Source: Pseudonocardia terrae
Lineage (GTDB): Bacteria > Actinomycetota > Actinomycetes > Mycobacteriales > Pseudonocardiaceae
DNA length: 64,000 bases
NCBI RefSeq assembly: GCF_021343995.1
Contig: NZ_JAJTTE010000004.1
Span: 62,001-126,000, forward strand
Reading direction: 5' to 3'
Shown: positions 47,025 through 55,048 of the stretch, piece by piece
Layout: each line of letters opens with the position of its first letter
Position numbering within the stretch: position 1 is the stretch's first letter
Translations under genes and position numbers: made by a program
The notes under the pieces: generated by a model
What the model was told of the DNA's origin: nothing
Database searches by the model: none
What the model saw: only the letters and a program-made list of their open reading frames with translations

Positions 47025-47803
47025 TGGACCTGGGGATCGCCGGCCGCACCGCGGTCGTCTGCGCCTCCACCCGGGGGCTCGGGCGGGCGTGCGCCGAGGA
47101 GCTGGCCCGCGCGGGCTGCACCGTCGTCGTCAACGGGCGGGAGCAGGCGGCCGCCGAGGAGGCGGCCGCAGAGATCGCCGCGGCGACCGGGGCCGAGGTG
47201 GTCCCGGTCGGGGTGGACCTGAACACCCCGGGCGGCCCCGAGCGGCTGCTGGCCGCGGTGCCGCACGTGGACGTGCTGGTGAACAACAACGCCGGCCCGC
47301 CCGCCCGCGACTTCCGGCAGGTCGACGAGGAGGCCCTCCTGGCGGGCGTGCGGTCCAACATGGCCACCCCGATCCGGCTCGTCCAGGCGGTCGTCGACGG
47401 GATGGTGGAGCGCCGGTTCGGTCGGATCGTCAACATCACCTCGGGCTCGGTGAAGATGCCCCTGTCCGGGCTCGACCTGTCCAGCGGCGCCCGCGCCGGG
47501 CTGACCGGGTTCCTCGCCGGCGTCGCGCGGTCGGTGGCCCACGCCAACGTCACGATCAACTTCCTGCTCCCGGGGTCCTTCGCGACGGACCGGCTCGCCT
47601 CGCTCCAGCGCCGGACCGCGGAGCGGCAGGGCGTGAGCGTGGATGAGGTCGCGGCGAACGGGCGGGCCACGATCCCGGCGCGGCGGTTCGGCGAGCCCGC
47701 CGAGTTCGGCGCCGCCTGTGCCTTCCTCTGCTCCGCGCAGGCGGGCTTCATCACGGGCCAGAGCCTGCTGATCGACGGCGGCGCGTACCCCGGAGTGCTG
47801 TAG
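47024..47803 (+). CDS. SDR-family oxidoreductase with atypical active site
   Basis: A 259-aa Rossmann-fold SDR. The cofactor loop is CASTRGLGRACAEELA, NNNAGPP follows, and the C-terminus FITGQSLLIDGGAYPGVL is classical. The catalytic Ser is in NITSGSVKMP, but where YxxxK should be the sequence is LDLSSGARAGLTGF, without the Tyr-Lys pair. A subgroup of SDRs has this form, so activity is uncertain. Translationally coupled with the aldo/keto reductase, which suggests a common pathway. Confidence 0.85.
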   Translation: MDLGIAGRTAVVCASTRGLGRACAEELARAGCTVVVNGREQAAAEEAAAEIAAATGAEVVPVGVDLNTPGGPERLLAAVPHVDVLVNNNAGPPARDFRQVDEEALLAGVRSNMATPIRLVQAVVDGMVERRFGRIVNITSGSVKMPLSGLDLSSGARAGLTGFLAGVARSVAHANVTINFLLPGSFATDRLASLQRRTAERQGVSVDEVAANGRATIPARRFGEPAEFGAACAFLCSAQAGFITGQSLLIDGGAYPGVL

Positions 47804-47850
47804 CCCACGTCTCGGGAATGCTCGTCAGGGCGACGCCGGTTGCCGCGGAC

Positions 47851-48513
47851 ATGAGGATCGGAATCATCGGTGCGGGATACATCGGCGGCACGCTGACCCG
47901 GCGGCTCGCCGCCCTGGGTCACGAGGTCCGGGTGGCGAACTCCCGGGCCCCGGAGACGCTGGCGGAGCTGGCCGCGGAGACCGGCGCGACCCCGGTGTGG
48001 GCCCGCGAGGCGGCGGTCGACGCGGACGTCGTGATCGTGAGCATCCCGCAGAAGAACACCCCGGACCTCGAACCCGGCATCGTGTCGGCGGCGAAGCCGG
48101 GAGCTCCGGTGATCGAGACGAACAACTACTACCCGCAGCAGCGCGACGGCCGGATCGAGGCGCTCGAGAACGGCACCCCGGAGAGCGTGTGGGTGGCCGG
48201 GCTCCTCGGCACGCCGGTCTACAAGGTCTTCAACGGGATCTACTGGAAGCACCTGCTGGAGCGCGGGAAGCCGCGCGGCGCCGAGGGCCGGATCGCGCTG
48301 CCGATCGCGGGCGCCGACGGCCCGGGCCGGGACACCGTCTCCGCCCTGGTCGACGAGCTGGGCTTCGACCCGGTCGACGCCGGCCCGCTGGAGGAGTCCT
48401 GGCGTCAGCAGCCCGGCACCCCGGTGTACGGCAAGGATTACGACGTCGAGCGCACCCTGAAGGCCCTCGCCGAGGCCACCCCGGAGCGGCCGACGGAGTT
48501 CCGCGCCGCCTGA
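47851..48513 (+). CDS. F420-oxidoreductase-like NAD(P)-binding protein
   Basis: A 220-aa protein. The N-terminal dinucleotide fold is RIGIIGAGYIGGTLTRRLAA with VRVANSRAPETLAEL after it; later come VVIVSIPQKNTPDLEPG and ETNNYYPQQRDGRIEAL. This is the NADP/F420 oxidoreductase-like fold. It could use F420 as actinomycetes have it, but cofactor choice is not certain. The ATG at MRIG is preferred because the fold begins there. Confidence 0.83.
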   Translation: MRIGIIGAGYIGGTLTRRLAALGHEVRVANSRAPETLAELAAETGATPVWAREAAVDADVVIVSIPQKNTPDLEPGIVSAAKPGAPVIETNNYYPQQRDGRIEALENGTPESVWVAGLLGTPVYKVFNGIYWKHLLERGKPRGAEGRIALPIAGADGPGRDTVSALVDELGFDPVDAGPLEESWRQQPGTPVYGKDYDVERTLKALAEATPERPTEFRAA

Positions 48514-48664
48514 CTCCTCCCACTCATGGGTCGCCCCCCGGAGAACGGGCGCCGAATGGCACTCCCGGTGCTCGAATCACCACTCTCGCGTGACCATCCT
48601 CGACTTTCTGCGGAATTCGTGGAGAATCGGGGCAACCCGCGAGTACGGCGATCGGACGTGGATG

Positions 48665-49159
48665 ATGGCGAAGATTACGAATATCACGCTGGTGGACGAC
48701 CTCGACGGCGGACGGGCGGACGAAACGGTCACGTTCACTGTGGACGGCAAGGAATTCGAGATCGACCTCAGCGCGCAGCACGCGTCGGAACTGCGGGAGG
48801 TGTTCGCGCCGTTCGTCGGCGCCGCCCGCCGCGCTCCTTCCGGATCGGGGCGCAGGAACTACGCGCGGGTCGCCTCCTCCGCGGGCAAGACGCGGGAGGA
48901 GAATGCCGCCATTCGTGAGTGGGCGCTCTCGGCCGGGTTCCAGGTCTCCGAACGGGGGCGGATCCCGTCGAACGTGCTCGAGGCGTACGCGAATCGCGGC
49001 GCCTCGACACGGGAGCCGGAAGCCGCGCCGGATGCCCCCCGGGAAGCGGCGCCGGAACCCACCCCGGATGTCTCCTCGGAAGCCGCTGCGGAACCGCAGG
49101 CGGAATCGGAGCCGAAGCCGAAGCGGCGGACCCGGAAGAAGGTCGCCGCGGCGAGCTGA
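48665..49159 (+). CDS. lsr2: Nucleoid-associated protein Lsr2
   Basis: A 164-aa Lsr2. The N-terminal dimerisation domain is MAKITNITLVDDLDGGRADE to LREVFAPFV. The C-terminal DNA-binding domain has IREWALSAGFQVSERGRIPS, whose RGR (97-99) enters the minor groove. A tail of about 50 residues follows, first acidic and Pro/Ala-rich, then basic (KPKRRTRKK), unlike the ~110-aa standard Lsr2. Lsr2 silences AT-rich genes. The region before it (48514-48664) is AT-richer and may be self-regulated. Confidence 0.94.
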   Translation: MAKITNITLVDDLDGGRADETVTFTVDGKEFEIDLSAQHASELREVFAPFVGAARRAPSGSGRRNYARVASSAGKTREENAAIREWALSAGFQVSERGRIPSNVLEAYANRGASTREPEAAPDAPREAAPEPTPDVSSEAAAEPQAESEPKPKRRTRKKVAAAS

Positions 49160-49184
49160 GGAAGGACCGTCGGGAACAGCACGG

Positions 49185-49219
49185 GGAAGGGCCTCCGACC
49201 GCGTGTCGGAGGCCCTTCC
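49185..49219 (+). terminator. Strong terminator after lsr2
   Basis: A 15-bp perfect stem (ggaagggcctccgac / gtcggaggcccttcc) with a 5-nt loop, 26 nt after the lsr2 stop. The strongest hairpin in the window. Confidence 0.88.
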
Positions 49220-49282
49220 GCGTGTGGGGGGTTGAGTCGCCCCGTACCGGTAATGCCCTTTCCGGACGACGGAGGGAGCAGG

Positions 49283-50332
49283 ATGCCGGAGCTGCGAGGC
49301 ACCCCCGGGCGCACGGTGGTGGTGGTCGGCGCCTCGGGGAACGTCGGGACCGGGCTGTTGCGGGTGCTGAGGGAGGTGCCCGACATGCGGGTGCACGCCG
49401 TGTGCCGGCGTCCGCCGCCGCCCGTGCCGCCCTACGACGCCGCCGAGTGGCACGCGATCGACCTCACCAGGGCCGACGCCGAGCGGCGGCTCGTGGAGGT
49501 GTTCACCGGGGCGGACGCCGTGGTCGACCTCGCGTGGGCCATCCAGCCGGTGCGCGACGAGGCGGCTATGCGGCGCACGAACGTCGACGGCACCGCGGCG
49601 CTGCTGCGGGCGGTCCGCCGGTCCGGCGTCGGCCACCTCGTCTTCGCCTCGTCGCTCGGGGCCTACGCCTCGGCACCGCGGGACCCGGCCCGGCCCGTCG
49701 ACGAGAGCTGGCCGGTCACGGGACAGCCGCGCTCGGCCTACAGCCGGGACAAGATCATCGCGGAGCGGATGCTCGACGCGTTCGAGCGGGACAACCCGGG
49801 CGTCGCCGTCGCACGGGTCCGGCCGACGCTGGTCGTGCAGCGCGAGGCCGCGCGCGAGATGGCCCGGCTCTTCCTCGGCCCGGCCGTGCCGCGTCCGCTG
49901 CTCGCCCGGCTGCGCGACGGCCGGATACCGCTGTTCCCGATGCCGACCGGGACGGTCCTGCAGTTCGTGCACGCCGACGACCTCGGCCGGGCGTTCGCCG
50001 CGATCCTCGAGCGGCGGTCCCGGGGCGCGTTCAACATCGCGGCCGACGCCCTCGACGCGCACCAGCTCACGGCGCTGATCGGCGCGCGGCCGGTCCCGGT
50101 GCCGCACGACCTGGCGCGGGCCGTCGTCGAGCTGCTGTTCCGGCTGCACGCGCTGGCGATGTCGGCCGGGTGGTTCGACGTCGCGGTGCGCACGCCGGTC
50201 ATGGACACCGGACGGGCCAGGCTGGAGCTGGGCTGGGCGCCGAAGACCGGCACCGCCGAGGCGCTGCGGATCCTGCTCGAGGGCGTGGTCGACGACGCGA
50301 CCACGCCGAGCCCCGCGCTCGCGGTCGGATGA
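49283..50332 (+). CDS. NAD-dependent epimerase/dehydratase family protein
   Basis: A 349-aa extended SDR. The cofactor motif is VVVVGASGNVGTGLLRVL, the catalytic site YxxxK reads SAYSRDK, and the substrate part has VHADDLGRAFAAILERR. It resembles NAD-dependent epimerases/reductases of unknown substrate. The ATG follows ggagggagcagg. It overlaps the DUF1990 gene by ATGA, a pairing that may reflect a shared sugar or lipid pathway. Confidence 0.85.
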   Translation: MPELRGTPGRTVVVVGASGNVGTGLLRVLREVPDMRVHAVCRRPPPPVPPYDAAEWHAIDLTRADAERRLVEVFTGADAVVDLAWAIQPVRDEAAMRRTNVDGTAALLRAVRRSGVGHLVFASSLGAYASAPRDPARPVDESWPVTGQPRSAYSRDKIIAERMLDAFERDNPGVAVARVRPTLVVQREAAREMARLFLGPAVPRPLLARLRDGRIPLFPMPTGTVLQFVHADDLGRAFAAILERRSRGAFNIAADALDAHQLTALIGARPVPVPHDLARAVVELLFRLHALAMSAGWFDVAVRTPVMDTGRARLELGWAPKTGTAEALRILLEGVVDDATTPSPALAVG

Positions 50333-51048
50333 GCGGGCTGCGCGCCGTCGTCGAGGGGCTGCGCGAGCGCGCGGTCACCGACGAGCCGGAGGTGGAGGCG
50401 GGCTGGACCGTCGACGAGCACGTGCACGAGCTGGGCACCGAGCTGCCGGGGGGGCCCCTGCCGAACGGGATCTGGGAGCGGGCGACGGCGCTCGTGCGGG
50501 ACTACGACTTCACCCCGCCGGAGCTGCTGCGCGCGGCCTACCTGCGCGACTCGGCGCTGCTCGGCCGGGACATCCTGCTCGACGGGCGCTTCGGCCCGCT
50601 GCGCTTCCTGATGGGCGTGCGGATCACCGAGGTCGTCGACCACGCCGACGAGGACGGCTGGCGGATCTGGGGCTGGGCGTACAGCACGCTCGACGGCCAC
50701 CTGCAGCGCGGGCGGGTGCTGTACCGGGTGGCGAAGCACCGGGCGTCGGGCCGGGTGGAGTTCCGGGCGAGCGTGCGCTGGAGGCCCGATCCGCGGCTCG
50801 GTCCGGTGTTCGGGCTCGGCTGGGGAGTGTTCGGCCGGCGCAGCCAGCTCCGCTTCTACCGGCGGATCGGTGAGCGCGTGCGGGAGCGGGCGGTCCTGGA
50901 GCCGCCGGGACGGCGCGTCCCCGGTACCGGCCCGCTGATACTGGTCCCCGGCGACGCCCGGCCGGACCCGTGGGACCACGCCCGCCTTCGCGTGGCGCAC
51001 CCCGTCCACGGGCGACGGCTGCTGCCGCCGGCCGTGGACCGGGCGTGA
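50329..51048 (+). CDS. DUF1990-like protein
   Basis: A 239-aa soluble protein. It has WERATALVRDYDFTPPELLR, GRFGPLRFLMGVRITEVVDH, GWRIWGWAYSTLDGHLQRGR and FGRRSQLRFYRRIGERV, as in the DUF1990 family. Its last 45 residues are rich in Pro/Arg/Asp. No catalytic residues are known for the family. Coupled to the epimerase gene. Confidence 0.78.
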   Translation: MSGLRAVVEGLRERAVTDEPEVEAGWTVDEHVHELGTELPGGPLPNGIWERATALVRDYDFTPPELLRAAYLRDSALLGRDILLDGRFGPLRFLMGVRITEVVDHADEDGWRIWGWAYSTLDGHLQRGRVLYRVAKHRASGRVEFRASVRWRPDPRLGPVFGLGWGVFGRRSQLRFYRRIGERVRERAVLEPPGRRVPGTGPLILVPGDARPDPWDHARLRVAHPVHGRRLLPPAVDRA

Positions 51049-51064
51049 GCCGCCGGGTGGCGCG

Positions 51065-51919
51065 TCAGAGCGCGGCGCGCACCACGTCGGCGACCGGGGT
51101 GAGCGGGCGGCCCAGCAGCTCGGCCAGGTCGCTGCTCTCGATGTCCAGGTCGCCCCGGGCGATGCTCTCGTCGAGCGCGACGACGAACCCGGCCGTGCCC
51201 TCGTCGAGCCCGGCGCCGGTGAGGACGGCGGTCAGCTCGGCCGCGCCCACCGGGCGGTACTCGACCTCTCGCCCGCCGACCTCGGTGATCGTGGCCGCGA
51301 GCTCCTTGAACGTGAAGGGCGCGCCGGCGAGCTCGTAGGTCTTCCCGGCGTGGCCCTCACCGGTCAGGACGACCGCCGCGGCCTCGGCGTAGTCGCGGCG
51401 GGCCGCCATGGCCACCCGGCCGTCTCCGGCCGCGGCGACGATCGCCCCGCCGGAGAGGTGGTCGGCGAGCTGGACGGTGTAGTTCTCGACGTACCAGTTG
51501 TTGCGCAGCAGCGTGTGCGGCACGCCCGACGCGGCCAGCAGCTCCTCGGTGGCCTTGTGCTCCGGCGCCAGCGGGCTGCCCGTGCTGTCCGCGCGCGAGA
51601 TGCTCGTGTACGCGATCAGTGCGACGCCGGCCTCCTTCGCCGCGTCGATCACGTTGCCGTGCTGCTCGGTCCGCTGGCCGACCTCGCTGCCCGAGACGAG
51701 CAGGAGGCGGTCGACGCCGGCGAGCGCGGTCCGCAGGGTCTCCGGCTGCGCGTAGTCCGCGGTGCGGACCTGGACGCCGCGTGCGGCGAGCGGGGCCGCC
51801 TTCTCCGGATCCCGGACGACCGCGACGACGTCCCCGGCCGGGACGCCCTTCTCGAGCAGGGCCTCGATCGCCAGGGCCCCGAGGTGGCCGGTCGCTCCGG
51901 TGACTGCGTAGGTGGTCAT
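51065..51919 (-). CDS. NmrA-like NAD(P)H:quinone oxidoreductase, QorB/YtfG type
   Basis: A 284-aa atypical SDR. The cofactor motif YAVTGATGHLGALAIEAL is at the N-terminus; VVRDPEKAAPLAARGVQVRT, YTSISRADSTGSPLAPEHKA and LLRNNWYVENYTVQL match QorB/YtfG quinone reductases. It is divergent from an HxlR regulator, the arrangement of qor2 with qorR in corynebacteria, where quinones induce the pair. Start ATG with gaggcgac near. Confidence 0.88.
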   Translation of the reverse strand: MTTYAVTGATGHLGALAIEALLEKGVPAGDVVAVVRDPEKAAPLAARGVQVRTADYAQPETLRTALAGVDRLLLVSGSEVGQRTEQHGNVIDAAKEAGVALIAYTSISRADSTGSPLAPEHKATEELLAASGVPHTLLRNNWYVENYTVQLADHLSGGAIVAAAGDGRVAMAARRDYAEAAAVVLTGEGHAGKTYELAGAPFTFKELAATITEVGGREVEYRPVGAAELTAVLTGAGLDEGTAGFVVALDESIARGDLDIESSDLAELLGRPLTPVADVVRAAL

Positions 51920-51949
51920 GTCGCCTCCCAGGTGGTGTGCGCTTCGACA

Positions 51950-51970
51950 GTACTAACTTTTCGTAAGCAC
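51950..51970. promoter_or_regulatory. Candidate HxlR operator
   Basis: The dyad GTACTAAC ... GTAAGCAC matches in six of eight positions across a 5-nt centre. It lies between the QorB-like and HxlR genes and fits the imperfect dyads of HxlR-type repressors. Confidence 0.4.
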
Positions 51971-51990
51971 AAGCGCTTCCCGCAGCGCTG

Positions 51991-51996
51991 TATCCT
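51991..51996 (+). promoter_or_regulatory. -10 element (TATCCT) of leaderless hxlR
   Basis: TATCCT ends 6 nt before the GTG start, with no ribosome site, so a leaderless mRNA is likely. Confidence 0.55.
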
Positions 51997-52002
51997 GAGA
52001 GC

Positions 52003-52413
52003 GTGACCACACGAGCCCCGGACCCGGCCCCCGCCTGCGACCCGTCCGACGAGCTCGTGACCACGGTGTTCGCCCGCAACTGCGCGTCGCGCACGGCTCT
52101 GGAGGAGATCGGGAGCAAGTGGGGAATCCTCGCCCTGCTGGCACTCGGCGAGGGCCGCTACCGGTTCAACGCCCTGCGCCGGCGCGTCGACGGCGTGAGC
52201 GAGCGGATGCTCTCGCAGACCCTGCAGACCCTCGAGCGGGACGGCCTGGTGACCCGGGAGGTGCACAGCACGATCCCGCCCCGGGTCGAGTACGCGCTGA
52301 CGGCCCTCGGCGAGAAGGTCGCCGACAGCCTGCGCGGGCTCGCGGACCTGCTCGAGGGCTCGGTCGCGGAGATGTCCGCCGCCCGCGAGCGCTACGACTC
52401 CCGCACGGACTGA
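52003..52413 (+). CDS. HxlR-family redox-sensing regulator
   Basis: A 136-aa winged-helix protein. HTH region: ALEEIGSKWGILALLALGEG, then RYRFNALRRRVDGVSERMLS and the wing VHSTIPPRVEYALTALGEKV. A cysteine lies in ARNCASRTALEE, in the place of the thiol sensor of HxlR/YodB/QorR proteins. A second Cys is in PAPACDPSD. It probably represses the divergent quinone reductase until quinones or oxidants modify the cysteine. Confidence 0.9.
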   Translation: MTTRAPDPAPACDPSDELVTTVFARNCASRTALEEIGSKWGILALLALGEGRYRFNALRRRVDGVSERMLSQTLQTLERDGLVTREVHSTIPPRVEYALTALGEKVADSLRGLADLLEGSVAEMSAARERYDSRTD

Positions 52414-52420
52414 CCGCCGC

Positions 52421-54784
52421 TCAGGACCGCGCCCGGACAGCCGAGGCCGCGAGCCACGAGGCGATCTGGGTGCGGGAGGTGAAGTCCAGCTTCCGCAGGA
52501 TGCGCTCCACATGCCCGTCGACCGTGCGGGGTGAGATCGTGAGCTCGCGGGCGATCGCCTTGTTGCTCAGGCCCGTGGCGATCAGCTCGGCGATCTGCTC
52601 CTCCCGCGCGGTCAGCGGGGAGTCGGTCCGGCTCGCGGCGGCGGGGGGCTCCGGCGTACGCCCGCCGCCGCACCCGAGCTCGATCCCGAGCCGCACGGCC
52701 TCCTGCAGGCCGACCCGGCCGTACTCCGCCCGGATCTCGGCGGCCCGCGCCTCTCCGAGCTTCCGGTCCACCAACCCCGTGTGGCGCCTGCCCTCGGCGC
52801 TGGCGTGCGGGCCGAAGGCGTCGAGCGAGGTGCCGAGGCGCCGCCACACCGAGGCCGACATGCCGGACAGCGCGGCGGCATCGGCCGCCCGCCCCCCTGC
52901 CGCGACGATCCACGAGCACACCTCGATGCACAGCGCGGTGCACACGCCGTCGCGGAAGTCCTGCTCGATCCGCATGGTCTCGGCCACGGCCTCCTCGGCG
53001 CGCGACAGGTCACCCAGGTGCAGGTGGCTGATCGCGGCGACCCAGTGGGCGTACCCCCGGTTCCACGACTCGCCGTCGGCCGACGCCCGGGCGACCACCG
53101 CCGCACACGTCCGCAACGCCCGACCGGGATCGCCGGCGTAGGCCTGGGCCATCGCGAGCTGGAAGGCTGCGGTGAGCTCGGAACCGACGTCGCCCACGTC
53201 CCGGTGGATCGCGATCGCGCGGTCGTAGAGCCGGGCGGCCGCCTGCAGGTCGCCCTCGAACAGGTCCAGCAGGGCCCGCCAGTGCGCCGCATGTCCCTGC
53301 ATGGCCCGGTCCGGGAGGGCGTCCGCGAGGTCGGTGCACTCGGCGAGGTAGGTCCGCGCGACGCCACGGTCGCCCTGGATCAGCGCGACCCACGCGGCGG
53401 CCCACAGCGCGTGGCCGCGTTCGGGCAGACCGGGGTCGAGCCGAGCGAGCAGGCGTTCGAGCCAGCGCCGCCCGTAGGTCAGGAAGCCGCCTGCGATCCA
53501 GTGGTAGCGCAGCAGCACGGCGAGCCGGGCACCCGCCGGCGCCTCGCCCGGGGTGTCGACGGACCAGGCGAGGGCGGTGATCAGGTTCGGGTGGTCCTCG
53601 CGCAACCGTGCGAGGTCGGCGGCCTGGTGCGGCCCGCACCAGCGCGCCACGGAGGCGCGGGCGCGCTCGATGAAGTGATCGCGGTGCCGGCGGCGGACGA
53701 CGTCCTGCTCGCCCGAGCCCGCGAGGATCTCGGCCCCGTACTCACGCAGTGTGACGAACTGGCGGTAGCGCAGCCGCTCCCCGTCCCGGTCGGCGACCAC
53801 GACGGACTTGCCGACGAGCCCGTCGAGCGCGTCGAGCAGGCGGTCGGCCGTCAGCTCGCCGAACCCGCACACGCCCTCGACGGTCTCCAGGTCCACGGCC
53901 GCCGGGAACACCGACAGCCTGGCCCACAGCAGCCGTTCGTCCGGGCCGCACAGATCGTGACTCCAGTCGATGAGGGCGCGCAGCGACCGCTGCCGCGGGT
54001 CGACAGCGGGGTCCGAGCCCGCGAGCCGGGGGAAGCGTCGCTCGAGCCGCTCCACCACCTGGGACACCGACAGCGACCGCAGCCGGACGGCCGCGAGCTC
54101 GATCGCGAGCGGCAGCCCGTCGAGCCGGCGGCAGAGCGCGACGACGGCCGCCCGGTTCTCCGGGGTCACCGTGAAGTCCGGCAGCACGGCCCGGGCCCGG
54201 TCCACCAGCAGGCGCACCGCCGGCACGTGCTCCAGGGAGGAGTCGCCCTCGGCGTCGGACTCCGTGGGGACGCCCAGCGGGGCGAGCAGGTGCACCTGTT
54301 CCCCGCGGACCCCCAGCGGCTCCCGGCTGGTGGCGAGCACCGTGAGCCCGGGCAGCGCATCGAGCAGCCGGACGATCAGCAGCGCGCTGGCCTCGAGCTG
54401 GTGCTCGCAGTTGTCCACCACGAGCAGCGCCGACGCGCCGGAGAGGTGGTCGACGACCCGGTCCACCGCGTCGCGGTTGGACTGGTCGGGCACCCCGAGG
54501 GCGGTGGCGACGGCCGGGGCGACCTGCGTGGGATCCGTGACGCTGGCGAGTTCCACCAGCAGCACGCCGTCGGGGAAGTCGGCGGCCTCGGCGACGGCGA
54601 GGGCCGTGCGGGTCTTGCCGACCCCGCCCGGCCCCGTGACGGTGACCAGCCGCCCGGCGTGCAGCTCGGCGTGCAGCCGGTCCACCGCCTGCCGGCGGCC
54701 GACGAAGCTGGTCAGCCGCGTGACCGCGGGCCGCAGGCCCCGGAGGGCGGCGGGAGCCCGCCCACCCCCGGTGACGTCCGCCAT
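52421..54784 (-). CDS. Large LuxR regulator, NB-ARC/AAA plus TPR
   Basis: A 787-aa STAND-type regulator. The P-loop is VTGPGGVGKTRTALAVAEAA (residues ~49-68), with LLVVDNCEHQLEASA as Walker B, LATSREPLGVRGE, LDGLPLAIELAAVRLRSL. A TPR-like helical region covers ~430-700, and a C-terminal LuxR HTH ends LTAREEQIAELIATGLSNKA to VDGHVERILRKLDF. It is divergent from the BVMO gene and may activate that operon. The start ATG is at the family N-terminus. Confidence 0.88.
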   Translation of the reverse strand: MADVTGGGRAPAALRGLRPAVTRLTSFVGRRQAVDRLHAELHAGRLVTVTGPGGVGKTRTALAVAEAADFPDGVLLVELASVTDPTQVAPAVATALGVPDQSNRDAVDRVVDHLSGASALLVVDNCEHQLEASALLIVRLLDALPGLTVLATSREPLGVRGEQVHLLAPLGVPTESDAEGDSSLEHVPAVRLLVDRARAVLPDFTVTPENRAAVVALCRRLDGLPLAIELAAVRLRSLSVSQVVERLERRFPRLAGSDPAVDPRQRSLRALIDWSHDLCGPDERLLWARLSVFPAAVDLETVEGVCGFGELTADRLLDALDGLVGKSVVVADRDGERLRYRQFVTLREYGAEILAGSGEQDVVRRRHRDHFIERARASVARWCGPHQAADLARLREDHPNLITALAWSVDTPGEAPAGARLAVLLRYHWIAGGFLTYGRRWLERLLARLDPGLPERGHALWAAAWVALIQGDRGVARTYLAECTDLADALPDRAMQGHAAHWRALLDLFEGDLQAAARLYDRAIAIHRDVGDVGSELTAAFQLAMAQAYAGDPGRALRTCAAVVARASADGESWNRGYAHWVAAISHLHLGDLSRAEEAVAETMRIEQDFRDGVCTALCIEVCSWIVAAGGRAADAAALSGMSASVWRRLGTSLDAFGPHASAEGRRHTGLVDRKLGEARAAEIRAEYGRVGLQEAVRLGIELGCGGGRTPEPPAAASRTDSPLTAREEQIAELIATGLSNKAIARELTISPRTVDGHVERILRKLDFTSRTQIASWLAASAVRARS

Positions 54785-55048
54785 GACGCCTCCTGACCGT
54801 CGTGCTCGGGGATCACGAGCATCGCACGGCGGACCACGCGGGCGGGGCCACCCGCGCCCGGACGGGTGTACCCGGAGGGCCACCCACCCGCCCGTCCCCG
54901 CGAGTGGGGTGGCGGATGGGGTGGTCTCGCCCTGTCGGGCCCGCAGCCCGCCCCGCCACTCTCAGGACCGCGCTCACCCCGTCCCACCAGCGTCTTCGCG
55001 GCCGTCGGACGGGGCGCCCACCGAACCCATCCAAGGAGGCTGGATCCC

